64,000 nucleotides of DNA from contig NZ_VOGW01000197.1 in assembly GCF_007896895.1 (NCBI RefSeq), positions 38,533 to 102,532 of the forward strand. The letters run 5' to 3'. Below the pieces are notes generated by a model, which was not told the origin of the DNA, did not search any database, and worked only from the letters and a program-made list of their open reading frames with translations. This DNA comes from Streptomyces misionensis (GTDB taxonomy: Bacteria; Actinomycetota; Actinomycetes; Streptomycetales; Streptomycetaceae). A program made the translations under genes and the position numbers. Shown one piece after another: positions 25,121 through 33,404 of the stretch. The number at the start of each line of letters is the position of its first letter. The first letter of the stretch is position 1.

Positions 25121-25501
25121 ATGACCGACGGCAAGGACGAACGCCGGCCGGCCGGTGAACTGGAGGCGGGCGTACTGGCCGCGCTCTGGGCCGCCGGCGG
25201 GCCCCGCACCCCCGGACAGGTCCAGGCCGGCCTGGGCGCGGACCTGGCCCGCACGACGGTCACGACGATCCTCAGCAGGCTGTACGACAAGGGCGTCGTC
25301 GAGCGGCAGCGCAAGGGCCGGGGCTATGTGTACTACCCGGTCCAGGAGGTCCAGGACGCCCATGGCCTGACCGCCCGCCGGATGCACAGCGAGCTGGACC
25401 GGGACAGCGACCGGGAGACCGTGCTCGCCCGCTTCGTCGCGCAGCTCAGCCCGGCCGACGAGCGCATCCTGCGGGACCTGCTGGAATCCGACGGCCCATG
25501 A
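25121..25501 (+). CDS. BlaI/MecI-family transcriptional repressor
   Basis: A 126-residue winged-helix repressor of the BlaI/MecI/CopY group. GELEAGVLAALWAAGGPRTP begins the wing-helix domain; the recognition helix lies in DLARTTVTTILSRLYDKGVV, the family signature. The C-terminal half is a dimerisation helix set with the linker cut in related systems. Its last codons overlap the next start (ATGA at 25498-25501). Coupling to a membrane metalloprotease is the standard BlaR1-BlaI arrangement, in which the sensor protease inactivates the repressor. No beta-lactamase gene is adjacent. Confidence 0.92.
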   Translation: MTDGKDERRPAGELEAGVLAALWAAGGPRTPGQVQAGLGADLARTTVTTILSRLYDKGVVERQRKGRGYVYYPVQEVQDAHGLTARRMHSELDRDSDRETVLARFVAQLSPADERILRDLLESDGP

Positions 25502-26424
25502 CCGCCCTGCTTCTGCTGCCCCTGCTGCTGCCCTGCGTCCTGCCGGCGCTGGCCCGGCGGGCGCTGGCCCGGCTCGTCCCGGCCGCCGCGCTGTGGGCGG
25601 TCACCGGCTGCGCGGTCGCGCTCGCGGGCTGCTCGCTCGCCGCGCTCGGCGCCTTCGTGCTGATCGGGCTGCTCAAGCTGCCCCTCTTCGCCGCGTTCGG
25701 CGAGCTGACCCACCCGCTGCACACCGCCCCGGCGCTGATCGTCGTACCGGCGGCCGCCACCTCCGTCGGCGTCCTCGCGGTCTGCTCCTGGACCCTCGTG
25801 CGGTCGGTGCTGCGCCAGAGCCGCGCCTTCCGGGCCGCCCGCACCGCGGCCGGCCGCGGCCCCGCCGCCGGTGACCTGTGCGTGGTGGACTCGCCCCGCC
25901 CCGACGCCTACGCCCTGCCCGGCCGTCCGCACCGCATCGTCGTCACCACCGCGATGCTGCGCAGCCTCGACGGCGCCGAGCGCGAGGCGCTGTTCGCGCA
26001 CGAGCGCGCCCACAACGAGGGCGGCCACCACTACTTCCTCGCCGCCGCCGAACTCGCCGCGCACTGCCACCCGGCCCTGCGCCCGGTCCGCGAGACCATC
26101 CGGCTCGCCGTCGAGCGCGCCGCCGACGAGGCCGCGGCCGCCTCGGTGGGCGACCGGCGGCTGACCGCCCGGGCCATCGCCCGTGCCGCGCTCGCCGGCC
26201 ACGCGGCCGGCACCCCGCGCCCCGACTTCGCCGCCGCCGCGACCGCGGGGCCCGTGCCCCAGCGCGTCCAGGCCCTCCTGGGCACCCCTCGGGCGCCCCG
26301 CGCCGGACGTGCCGTCGCCGCCCTGCTCATCGCCTGCACGGCGCTGTCCGGCGTGACCGCGGCCGCCGGGCTGGCGGACTTCCATCACCGGGTGGAGGTG
26401 GCGCAGGGCGAGACGGCGCCCTGA
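25498..26424 (+). CDS. M56/BlaR1-type membrane zinc metalloprotease
   Basis: A 308-residue membrane peptidase with three or four N-terminal helices (residues 1-20, 30-60, 77-100), a cytoplasmic zinc-protease domain with LFAHERAHNEGGHHYF (HExxH-type HERAH at about 169-173) and ERAADEAAAASVGDRR, which supplies the third ligand, then a final helix (AVAALLIACTALSGVTAAAGL). There is no penicillin-binding sensor domain, unlike BlaR1 of Staphylococcus, so the signal is unknown. Translationally coupled to the BlaI-like repressor that it probably inactivates. M48/M56 assignments are hard to separate by eye. Confidence 0.85.
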   Translation: MTALLLLPLLLPCVLPALARRALARLVPAAALWAVTGCAVALAGCSLAALGAFVLIGLLKLPLFAAFGELTHPLHTAPALIVVPAAATSVGVLAVCSWTLVRSVLRQSRAFRAARTAAGRGPAAGDLCVVDSPRPDAYALPGRPHRIVVTTAMLRSLDGAEREALFAHERAHNEGGHHYFLAAAELAAHCHPALRPVRETIRLAVERAADEAAAASVGDRRLTARAIARAALAGHAAGTPRPDFAAAATAGPVPQRVQALLGTPRAPRAGRAVAALLIACTALSGVTAAAGLADFHHRVEVAQGETAP

Positions 26425-26588
26425 CGCCCCGACGCACCGAGACCCCGGTCACCGCCCTGGGCAACGCGCGTAGACAAGGGAGTGGCGCCCGTGTCGTTTT
26501 ACGTATAACCTCACCGGCTAACCACCCCTGTCGGCACCGTCGGCCGCCTTGATCGACCCCGGTACAACCCGCTGAGGAACGCCCTGCC

Positions 26589-27659
26589 ATGACCGCCCCC
26601 CGCATCGACACCGACACCATCCGGCGCCTCCCCAAGGCCGTGCTGCACGACCACCTCGACGGCGGTCTGCGGCCCGCCACCGTCGTGGAACTCGCCGCCG
26701 AGGTGGGCCACCGGCTGCCCACCACCGACCCGGAGGAGCTGGCCGCCTGGTACGTCGAGGCCGCCGGCTCCGGTGACCTGGTGCGCTACATCGCCACCTT
26801 CGAGCACACCCTCGCCGTCATGCAGACCCGCGAGGGCCTGCTGCGCACCGCCGAGGAGTACGTGCTCGACCTCGCCGCCGACGGCGTGGTCTACGGCGAG
26901 GTGCGCTACGCACCCGAACTGAACACCCGCGGCGGGCTGACCCTCGCCGAGGTGGTCGAGGCGGTGCAGGAGGGCCTGGCCGCCGGCATGGCCAGGGCGG
27001 CGGCCGCCGGCACCCCGGTGCGGGTCGGCACGCTGCTGTGCGGCATGCGGATGTTCGACCGCGTCCGGGAGGCCGCCGACCTCGCCGTGGCCTACCGGGA
27101 CGCCGGGGTCGTCGGCTTCGACATCGCCGGCGCCGAGGCCGGCTTCCCGCCCGCCGACCACCTGGCCGCCTTCGAACACCTGCGCCGCGAGAGCGTGCCG
27201 TTCACCATCCACGCCGGGGAGGCGTACGGGCTGCCCAGCATCCACCAGGCCGTCCAGGTGTGCGGTGCCCAGCGCATCGGGCACGGGGTGCGCCTGACCG
27301 AGGACATCGTGGACGGCAAGCTCGGCCGGCTCGCCTCCTGGGTGCGCGACCGCCGGATCGCCCTGGAGATGTGCCCCACCTCCAACCTCCAGACCGGCTG
27401 CGCCACGTCGATCGCCGAGCACCCCGTCACGGAGCTGAAGGACCTCGGCTTCCGGGTCACCCTGAACACCGACAACCGGCTGGTGTCGGGGACGACGATG
27501 ACCCGGGAGATGGCGCTGCTGGTCGAGGAGGCCGGCTGGACGGCCGAGGACCTGCGCACCGTCACGGTGAACGCCGTCAAGAGCGCGTTCATCCCGTTCG
27601 ACGAGCGCAAGGCCCTCATCGAGGACGTGATCCTGCCCGGTTACGCGCCCGTGCTCTGA
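26589..27659 (+). CDS. add: Adenosine deaminase
   Basis: A 356-residue cytosolic zinc enzyme converting adenosine to inosine in purine salvage. Metal and catalytic signatures are complete: AVLHDHLDGGLRP (H20 and H22 as zinc ligands), EVRYAPELN, FTIHAGEAYG (H208 and proton-shuttle E211), RIGHGVRL, MCPTSN and VTLNTDNRLVSGTT with the final Asp. Length is normal for bacterial Add. Start ATG at 26589 is the first codon before the conserved DTIRRLPKA. The 164-base gap upstream contains a locally AT-rich stretch (TTTTACGTATAAC near 26497-26509). It converges with the DinB-like gene, overlapping by 19 bases. Confidence 0.95.
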   Translation: MTAPRIDTDTIRRLPKAVLHDHLDGGLRPATVVELAAEVGHRLPTTDPEELAAWYVEAAGSGDLVRYIATFEHTLAVMQTREGLLRTAEEYVLDLAADGVVYGEVRYAPELNTRGGLTLAEVVEAVQEGLAAGMARAAAAGTPVRVGTLLCGMRMFDRVREAADLAVAYRDAGVVGFDIAGAEAGFPPADHLAAFEHLRRESVPFTIHAGEAYGLPSIHQAVQVCGAQRIGHGVRLTEDIVDGKLGRLASWVRDRRIALEMCPTSNLQTGCATSIAEHPVTELKDLGFRVTLNTDNRLVSGTTMTREMALLVEEAGWTAEDLRTVTVNAVKSAFIPFDERKALIEDVILPGYAPVL

Positions 27660-28156
27660 ACCAGCCCCTTGAGGTAGGCGGCCTGTCCGATGTGCTGGAG
27701 ATCGTCGGACAGGACGCTCACCAGGCGCACGCCCAGGGTGACCGGCGGGTCCCAGCCCTCGTCCACCACGCGTTCGAGGTCCTTGGCGGCGAGGGAGCGC
27801 AGGGCGCCGAGCGTCTGTTCGTGCACGGCGTCGTAGTACCCGGTCAGCAGTTCGGCGCTGTCGACCCGCACCTTGGCGATCTTGGCGGGGGTGTGCCCGT
27901 AACCGGTGTCCTGCCGGGGCAGATCGAGGCCGAACCGTTTCTCCCAGCCCTGTTCGAGCCACACCTGGCCGAGCCCGAAGGCGTCGGCGACATGGTCGTC
28001 CTGCACCCGCGTGAGGTGCCAGACCAGCCAGGCGATCGTGTTGGCGCCGGGGGCCGGACGGTGATGCAGCTCGTCCGGCCCGAGGCCGTCGAGGGTGTCG
28101 TGGACTTCTTCCTGGATGCGGCCGTAGCCGTCGATGAGGATGTCCTTCGCATGCAT
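27641..28156 (-). CDS. DinB-like/DUF664 metal-binding four-helix protein
   Basis: A 171-residue protein of the DinB superfamily, whose members in actinobacteria include mycothiol-dependent transferases. The family pattern is present: an early helix ILIDGYGRIQEEVHDTL, NTIAWLVWHLTRVQDDHVAD (first metal histidine in the WHLTR motif) and DDLQHIGQAAYLKGL near the end (last histidine). Start ATG at 28156 is chosen; ATG 28168 and GTG 28171 are in frame just upstream and cannot be excluded. Substrate unknown. Confidence 0.78.
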   Translation of the reverse strand: MHAKDILIDGYGRIQEEVHDTLDGLGPDELHHRPAPGANTIAWLVWHLTRVQDDHVADAFGLGQVWLEQGWEKRFGLDLPRQDTGYGHTPAKIAKVRVDSAELLTGYYDAVHEQTLGALRSLAAKDLERVVDEGWDPPVTLGVRLVSVLSDDLQHIGQAAYLKGLVQSTGA

Positions 28157-28199
28157 ACCGTCCACCATCACAGATCGGCGGCGCTCCCGCGTGCGGAAT

Positions 28200-29102
28200 T
28201 CAGGACGGCCCGGGCGATGCCGGGCCCTCCGTCTCCAGCAGGGCGACCAGCGCGCGGGCGGCGGGGCTGGTGGAGCGCTCGGGCGGCAGCAGGGCCACCG
28301 TCTCGTACTCCGCCTCGCCCGAGCCCTTCAGCGGGAGCGCGCTGAGCGTGGGCCGCTTGTGCCGGAAGTGGCGGGGGACGACCGCGATCCCCAGGTTCTC
28401 GTCCACCAGGTCCAGCAGGCTGTGCACGTCGTTGACCTCCAGCGCGACCGTGCGCCGGACCCCGGCCGCGGCGAAGGCGGCGTCGGTGGCGCGGCGCGGG
28501 CCCCAGTCCGGGTGGAAGTCGACGAACACCTCACCGGCGAGGTCGTCCGGGGCGAGCAGCGCCCCGGCGGCGGCCAGCCGGTGGCTCGGATGGCACAGCA
28601 CCGTCATCGGCTCACTGGTCAGCGACACCGAGCGCAGCTGGTCGCCGTCGGCCCGGGTGCGGTAGGCGAAGGCCAGGTCGAGGCGCCCGGCCGCGACCTC
28701 CTCGGCCAGCGCGCCCGAGCCCGCCTGGCGCAGCCGGATCTCCACGTCGGGGTGCCGGCCCCGGAAGGCCGCGAGCAGCCGGGCCACGTGCACCCCGGCG
28801 ATGCACTGCTCGGTGCCCAGCGCCAGCGTGCCGCGCAGCACGCCCTGCACCGCGGCCACCGCCTCGTGCGCCGCGCGCACCTGCGCGAGCACCCGCTCGG
28901 CCTCCACCAGCAGCGCCCGCCCCGCCTCCGTCAGCGTCACTCGCCGGGTGGTGCGCACGAACAGCGGCGCCCGCAGCTCGCGCTCCAACGCCCGGATGGA
29001 GGCGGACAGGCCCGACTGGGACACCATCAGACGCTCGGCGGCCCGGGTGAAGTGCTGGTCCTCGGCGACCGCGACGAAGTGCTGGAGATGGCGCAGTTCC
29101 AT
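28200..29102 (-). CDS. LysR-family transcriptional regulator
   Basis: A 300-residue LysR-type regulator. Helix-turn-helix at residues 1-60: MELRHLQHFVAVAEDQHFTR, AAERLMVSQSGLSASIRALE, RELRAPLFVRTTRRVTLTEAG. Effector domain about 90-290 (LRGTLALGTEQ, LRQAGSGALAEEVAAGRLDLAF). ATG at 29102 matches the usual family N-terminus. It diverges from an aldo/keto reductase gene across 109 bases containing a perfect ATTGAGC/GCTCAAT inverted repeat that starts two bases upstream of its own ATG. This suggests autoregulation and control of the reductase. Confidence 0.92.
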   Translation of the reverse strand: MELRHLQHFVAVAEDQHFTRAAERLMVSQSGLSASIRALERELRAPLFVRTTRRVTLTEAGRALLVEAERVLAQVRAAHEAVAAVQGVLRGTLALGTEQCIAGVHVARLLAAFRGRHPDVEIRLRQAGSGALAEEVAAGRLDLAFAYRTRADGDQLRSVSLTSEPMTVLCHPSHRLAAAGALLAPDDLAGEVFVDFHPDWGPRRATDAAFAAAGVRRTVALEVNDVHSLLDLVDENLGIAVVPRHFRHKRPTLSALPLKGSGEAEYETVALLPPERSTSPAARALVALLETEGPASPGPS

Positions 29103-29103
29103 G

Positions 29104-29126
29104 ATTGAGCAGCCTAGTCGCTCAAT
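29104..29126. promoter_or_regulatory. LysR-type operator dyad
   Basis: ATTGAGC (29104-29110) and GCTCAAT (29120-29126) are perfect inverted arms around nine bases, a spacing usual for LysR binding sites. It abuts the lysR start codon and lies 85 bases before the divergent reductase start. Confidence 0.7.
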
Positions 29127-29211
29127 TCCATCCGATTCTCCGGTTGGACCGCTGGCCGCCGTCCGGGGAATGCTGGGGTCCGTAGATCCGTGCCCATCCC
29201 CAGGAGTCGCG

Positions 29212-30204
29212 TTGTACACCGCATCCCCCGACCGTTACGCCGAGATGCCCTACCGGCGCACCGGGCGCAGCGGGCTGAAGCTTCCCGCGCTGTCGCTCGG
29301 CCTGTGGCACAACTTCGGCCCCGACCGTCCGGTGGAGACCCAACGGGCCATCCTGCGCCGGGCGTTCGACCTCGGCGTCACCCACTTCGACCTGGCCAAC
29401 AACTACGGTCCGCCGCCCGGCGCCGCCGAGTCCGCGTTCGGCGCCGCCCTCGCCGCCGACCTCGCCCCCTACCGCGACGAACTGGTGATCTCCACCAAGG
29501 CCGGCTATCTGATGTGGCCGGGTCCGTACGGGGAGTTCGGCTCGCGCAAGTACCTGCTGGCCTCCCTGGACCAGAGCCTGAAGCGGATGGGCCTGGAGTA
29601 CGTCGACATCTTCTACTCGCACCGCCCCGACCCGGAGACTCCGCTGGAGGAGACGATGGGCGCGCTGCACACGGCGGTCCAGCAGGGCAAGGCGCTCTAC
29701 GTCGGCATCTCCAACTACTCCGCCGAGCAGACCCGGGAGGCCGCCCGCATCCTCGCCGGACTCGGCACCCCGCTCCTCATCCACCAGCCGCGCTACTCCC
29801 TGCTCGACCGGCGCCCCGAGGACGAGGGGCTGCTCGACGCCCTGGACGACCTCGGCACCGGCTCCATCGTCTACTCCCCGCTGGAGCAGGGCCTGCTCAC
29901 CGGCCGCTACCTCGACGGCATCCCGGCGGGCTCCCGTGCCGCGGGCGACAGCCCCTTCCTCAAGCCGGAGGCGGTCACCGAGGACCTGCTCGGACGGCTG
30001 CGCGCGCTGGCGGAGATCGCCGCCGCCCGTGGTCAGAGCCTCGCCCAGCTGGCCCTGGCCTGGGTGCTGCGCGGCGGGAGGGTCACCTCCGCCCTGGTCG
30101 GCGCGAGCAGCCCCGAGCAGCTGGCGGACAGCGTGGGCGTGCTGCGCAACCTGGACTTCGACACCGAGGAACTCAAGCGGATCGACGCGATCGTACGGTC
30201 GTAG
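29212..30204 (+). CDS. Aldo/keto reductase, YghZ-like (glyceraldehyde 3-phosphate reductase type)
   Basis: A 330-residue NADPH-dependent reductase close to the YghZ group, which detoxifies L-glyceraldehyde 3-phosphate and methylglyoxal in Escherichia coli. The start is TTG at 29212: CAGGAG is five bases upstream and the product begins MYTASPDRY before MPYRRTGRSGLKLPALSLGLWHNFG, the known family N-terminus. Catalytic residues are in THFDLANNYGPP (Asp, Tyr), VISTKAGYLMWPGPYG (Lys) and DIFYSHRPD (His). Divergent from, and probably controlled by, the LysR gene. A strong bidirectional hairpin follows. Confidence 0.9.
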   Translation: MYTASPDRYAEMPYRRTGRSGLKLPALSLGLWHNFGPDRPVETQRAILRRAFDLGVTHFDLANNYGPPPGAAESAFGAALAADLAPYRDELVISTKAGYLMWPGPYGEFGSRKYLLASLDQSLKRMGLEYVDIFYSHRPDPETPLEETMGALHTAVQQGKALYVGISNYSAEQTREAARILAGLGTPLLIHQPRYSLLDRRPEDEGLLDALDDLGTGSIVYSPLEQGLLTGRYLDGIPAGSRAAGDSPFLKPEAVTEDLLGRLRALAEIAAARGQSLAQLALAWVLRGGRVTSALVGASSPEQLADSVGVLRNLDFDTEELKRIDAIVRS

Positions 30205-30259
30205 GACCGCTCCGCCGGCGCCTCGCCGCTCCCGCCGGGCCCTGGCGGCCCGAGGCTCC

Positions 30260-30312
30260 CACCGGGGCCCGGCTCCCTCCCCGCCTCGGGGTGCGGGAGC
30301 CGGGCCCCGGTG
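30260..30312. terminator. Bidirectional terminator, 18-bp perfect stem
   Basis: CACCGGGGCCCGGCTCCC (30260-30277) pairs completely with 30295-30312; the loop contains its own CCCCG/CGGGG mini-stem. It lies between the convergent reductase and the NTF2-like gene. Confidence 0.85.
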
Positions 30313-30315
30313 CCG

Positions 30316-30699
30316 TCACGCACCCGCCGGCACCCGGTCCAGGAAGCCCAGCACCTGCCGGATACGACCCTCGGCGTCCAGGGTGACCACGTCGAACCCG
30401 GCGACCGGCGCCGAGCCGTCGGCCTCGTTCACCAGCTCCCAGCCGAAGCGCGCGGTGTCGTGGTGCCCGTCCACCGCGCCGAGCGGGCGGAAGACGAACC
30501 CCGGGAACTGCTCGTGCGCGGCGGTGATCACGGCGGCGATGCCCTCGTGGCCGCGGACGTCGGCCAGCGGGTCGGTGTAGCCGCCGTCCGGGGTCCAGGC
30601 GGCGGCGACCGCCTTGCGCAGCGCCTCCGGCTCGGTGGCGTTCCAGGCCTCGAAGTAACGGGCGGCAGCGCTCTCGTAGCGGTCGGTGTTCTCGGACAT
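30316..30699 (-). CDS. SnoaL/NTF2-like small protein
   Basis: A 127-residue protein with the cone-shaped NTF2-like fold. N-terminal helices YESAAARYFEAWNATEPEALRK and WTPDGGYTDPLADVRGHEGI are the usual SnoaL-like start; the sheet follows with VFRPLGAVDGHHDTARFGWELVN and the end VVTLDAEGRIRQVLGFLD. GGAGG eight bases before the ATG. Such proteins may be polyketide cyclases, isomerases or ligand-binding proteins; nothing in the neighbourhood points to one. Confidence 0.82.
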   Translation of the reverse strand: MSENTDRYESAAARYFEAWNATEPEALRKAVAAAWTPDGGYTDPLADVRGHEGIAAVITAAHEQFPGFVFRPLGAVDGHHDTARFGWELVNEADGSAPVAGFDVVTLDAEGRIRQVLGFLDRVPAGA

Positions 30700-31015
30700 G
30701 GTGAATCAGCCTCCGTCGAGGATCGTCTGTGCTGGTCGGACCCCGGATCGGGGTCTCGCCGACCCGGTGTGAACACCTTGCCGCACAGCCGCCCGGCGGG
30801 TCGATTACCTCCGGGGTCATGCTCCGGCTCCCTCCGGGCATCGGGTCATTCCGGCCAAAAAGGGTGGGGTAAATGCCGACAGACTGGCCGGAAAGTCGTG
30901 GTGACAGTGTTTCGGCCGTGGCGATACTCGACAACGAGGGGCACTTCACCGCACGGAGCCGCACGGAGAGCGAGGTCCGCCCGGCACACCCGGACGAGGC
31001 GACGGGGAGTGATAC
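30700..31015. promoter_or_regulatory. Divergent intergenic region with dyad GACCCCG/CGGGGTC
   Basis: No gene is evident in these 316 bases. A perfect 7-bp dyad with a three-base loop lies at 30739-30755, near the NTF2-like start, and could be an operator or short hairpin. GGGGAG at 31004-31009 is the ribosome site of the gene at 31016. Confidence 0.4.
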
Positions 31016-31426
31016 GTGCACGACGAGTTCCTGTGCCATGTCACGGCATACGGGATGTGCGACGGACGGCGCATCGGCGTCCCGCTCGGCACCTACCGCG
31101 CGCCCACGCTGGCCCTGGCCCTGTGGTGGCTGCGCGACCGCGCGTCCTGGATCGCCGAGCGGCTGGACCCGAGCCCGGAGGCCGCCCCCTTTCCCGCCGG
31201 GGCGCTGGTGCCCGTCGCGGACACGGTGGCCGACGTCCCCGCCCTGCTGCGCGCCTGGTGCGCCGACGACGGCCAGCAGGAGCGGGTGGCCGACGAACTG
31301 GCGGACGGACGGCTGGTCAGGATCGCCGCCAGTGACGACACCACCGAGTACGAACTGCTCGCCGAGTCCGTCGACGCGCTACGGATGCAGCGCACCGTGC
31401 CCGCGCTCGTCGTGCCCATCGGCTGA
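31016..31426 (+). CDS. Small actinobacterial protein, unknown function
   Basis: A 136-residue soluble protein I do not recognise. GTG at 31016 follows GGGGAG with seven bases of spacing. It begins with beta-strand-like DEFLCHVTAYGMCDGRRIGVPLG, then an amphipathic tryptophan-rich helix (LALALWWLRDRASWIAERL) and an acidic C-terminal half (DDGQQERVADELADGRLVRI, DTTEYELLAESVDALR). Two cysteines at the start are widely spaced. Its final 48 bases are antisense to the end of the streptophobe gene, so transcripts could interfere. Confidence 0.6.
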   Translation: MHDEFLCHVTAYGMCDGRRIGVPLGTYRAPTLALALWWLRDRASWIAERLDPSPEAAPFPAGALVPVADTVADVPALLRAWCADDGQQERVADELADGRLVRIAASDDTTEYELLAESVDALRMQRTVPALVVPIG

Positions 31427-32680
31427 CCCGCCCGGCGCGCGGCGGCGGCGCAGCGGGCGGGCGAGCAGCGCGCCCAGGAAACCGGCGACCAGCCCCCACA
31501 GGGCGCCCAGGCCCACCGCCTGCCACAGCAGCGGCCGCAGCAGCAGTTCCCCGGACAGACCGCCGCCCAGATCGCCGATGCCCAGCAGGGACAGCCCGTA
31601 GTGCGCGGAGATCCGGCACAGCAGACCGATCGCCGGCACGGTGAGCGCGAGCGCGACCCCCAGCCGGGCGGCGGCCGGCCACAGCGGGGCACCGGCCGGC
31701 GAGCGCAGCGCCGCCCGCACGGCCGCGACGAGCAGCAGCGCCCCGGCGGCCACCGGCAGCCACCACATCCGCCCGTCGTACCCGGTCAGCGTGCGCAGGT
31801 TCACCTCGGAGACGCCCGGGGTGCGCAGCAGCACGTCCAGGACGTGCGGCACCGGCAGCCCGAACGGGCCGTCCACCCGGCCGTGCCAGGTCGCCCCGAG
31901 GCCGATGGTCAGCGCGGGCCAGACCAGATTGGGCAGGCCGAGCAGGATCAGCGCGAAGGTCGCCCGGGCGTGCCCCCGGGTGCCCGCCGTGACCAGCGCG
32001 ACGACGAGGCCCACGGCGACGGCGGCCAGCAGCAGTTCCACCATCGCCCGGGCCGCGGGCCGCACCCGCCCCCGCCACCGCGGCAGCCGCCCCGGCAGCG
32101 GCACCCCGTCCGCGACCACCAGTGCCACCAGCAGCACCCCGGCCAGCCACAGCAGCGCGAACAGCACGCTCGACGGCACGTCCGCGGCGAACCCGACCCG
32201 TGGCTCCACCTCGAACAACTGCGTGAGATCGCTGAGGGTCCCGCTGCCCACGTCCACGGCGAACGTCTGCCGGGCCGCGAAGGCGAGCCCGGTCAGCGCG
32301 AGCAGCCACAGCACCACGATCCGGGCGGCCCAGCGGGCCAGTTCCCCGGCCGAGGCGACCGTGCGGTGCCGCAGCGGACGCAGAAAGCCCGCACCGATCA
32401 CCAGGGCACCGGTGAGCGCCACCGACAGGGGGAGTACGGTGATACCGGCCTCGGTCCTGGCCAGGGCACCCGCGTTCCCGGTGAACCGGATGCTGCCGCC
32501 GACCGCCGTGACCACGGTGGCGGCCAGCACCCGTGGGAACGCGCCGTCCGGCAGTCCCGCCGCACCCGCCGCCCACAGCCCGGCCGCGGCCACCAGCACC
32601 ATCACCGCGAGCCCGGTCAGCACCACGGCCAGGGCCTCGGGCAGGCCGTGCCGGGCGGCGGGCCGCGCGGAGACGGTCAC
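31379..32680 (-). CDS. Streptophobe-family integral membrane protein
   Basis: A protein of about 433 residues with roughly ten membrane helices, matching the streptophobe family found in Streptomyces. Diagnostic parts are the first helix pair (EALAVVLTGLAVMVLVAAAGLWAAGAAG), GGSIRFTGNAGALARTEAGI, WHGRVDGPFGLPVPHVLDVLL and a long charged C-terminal tail. The N-terminus is uncertain: in-frame GTG codons at 32698, 32689 and 32680 all have weak ribosome sites. GTG 32680 gives MTVSARPAARHGLPEA. Function unknown. Its 3' end overlaps the small gene at 31016-31426. Confidence 0.7.
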   Translation of the reverse strand: MTVSARPAARHGLPEALAVVLTGLAVMVLVAAAGLWAAGAAGLPDGAFPRVLAATVVTAVGGSIRFTGNAGALARTEAGITVLPLSVALTGALVIGAGFLRPLRHRTVASAGELARWAARIVVLWLLALTGLAFAARQTFAVDVGSGTLSDLTQLFEVEPRVGFAADVPSSVLFALLWLAGVLLVALVVADGVPLPGRLPRWRGRVRPAARAMVELLLAAVAVGLVVALVTAGTRGHARATFALILLGLPNLVWPALTIGLGATWHGRVDGPFGLPVPHVLDVLLRTPGVSEVNLRTLTGYDGRMWWLPVAAGALLLVAAVRAALRSPAGAPLWPAAARLGVALALTVPAIGLLCRISAHYGLSLLGIGDLGGGLSGELLLRPLLWQAVGLGALWGLVAGFLGALLARPLRRRRAPGGSADGHDERGHGALHP

Positions 32681-32891
32681 AGGGCTCACGCCTGCCACGC
32701 TAAGCAGCGGCCGGGCGTCCTGCCCGCCGGGTGGTCCGTCCGCGCGCCGCCCCGGCCGGGCCGGCGCCGTGACGCGTGCCACTGTGCGCGGTGGGCGAAC
32801 GCCTGGACTGCACGGCGCGGCTCGGGGTAGGAGGACAGGTGCGACGCAGACGACCGAACGGACGGGGCCCGTGGCCCGCGAGGAAGACAGT

Positions 32892-33344
32892 ATGACCGAG
32901 CACCTGGGCGGGGCAGTGATACCGACCGGTTTCGACGTACCCGTCGAGCCGCTGAGACGCGCGACGCACTTCACCGGCGAGCCCGGCTGCATCGCCGAGG
33001 CACGGGCGTTCGCCGCCCAGTTCCTCGAACAGCTGCGGACCGAGTGGTGCGCGCGGATCGACCGCGCCGTGGACGGCGAGCTGCTCCTGCTGGTCAGCGA
33101 GCTGATCACCAACGCCGACCGGCACAGCGACGGCCCCTACATCCTGGAACTGGAGGGCACGGACGCGGCCGTCGCCGTGTCCGTCAGCGACAGCAGCACG
33201 GCCCTGCCGCACCTGTTCCCGAAGAACCCGCAGCGCGTCGGACGGCACGGCCTGGAGATCGTGCACGCCCTCGCCACCGAGGTCGTCGTCGAGCGCATCC
33301 CCGTCGGCAAGCGCGTGATCGCCCGCCTCGCACTGCGCCGCTGA
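32892..33344 (+). CDS. RsbW-like ATP-binding anti-sigma kinase (SigB-group control)
   Basis: A 150-residue GHKL-type ATPase of the RsbW/SpoIIAB class, the partner-switching anti-sigma kinases of actinomycetes. The N-box is ELLLLVSELITNADRHSDGP; the G1-like box is VSVSDSSTALPHL and the last ATP-lid element QRVGRHGLEIVHALATEVVVE. GAGGAAGA precedes the ATG at 32892. It converges with the sigma-factor gene at 34292, so a functional link is plausible but unproven: it is not transcribed with that gene, and Streptomyces have dozens of such single-domain ATPases. Confidence 0.85.
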   Translation: MTEHLGGAVIPTGFDVPVEPLRRATHFTGEPGCIAEARAFAAQFLEQLRTEWCARIDRAVDGELLLLVSELITNADRHSDGPYILELEGTDAAVAVSVSDSSTALPHLFPKNPQRVGRHGLEIVHALATEVVVERIPVGKRVIARLALRR

Positions 33345-33404
33345 ACGCCCGGCGCGCGTCACGGCCGCCCGGGACCGTCCCAGGTTCCCGGGCGACCCGC
33401 CGGC

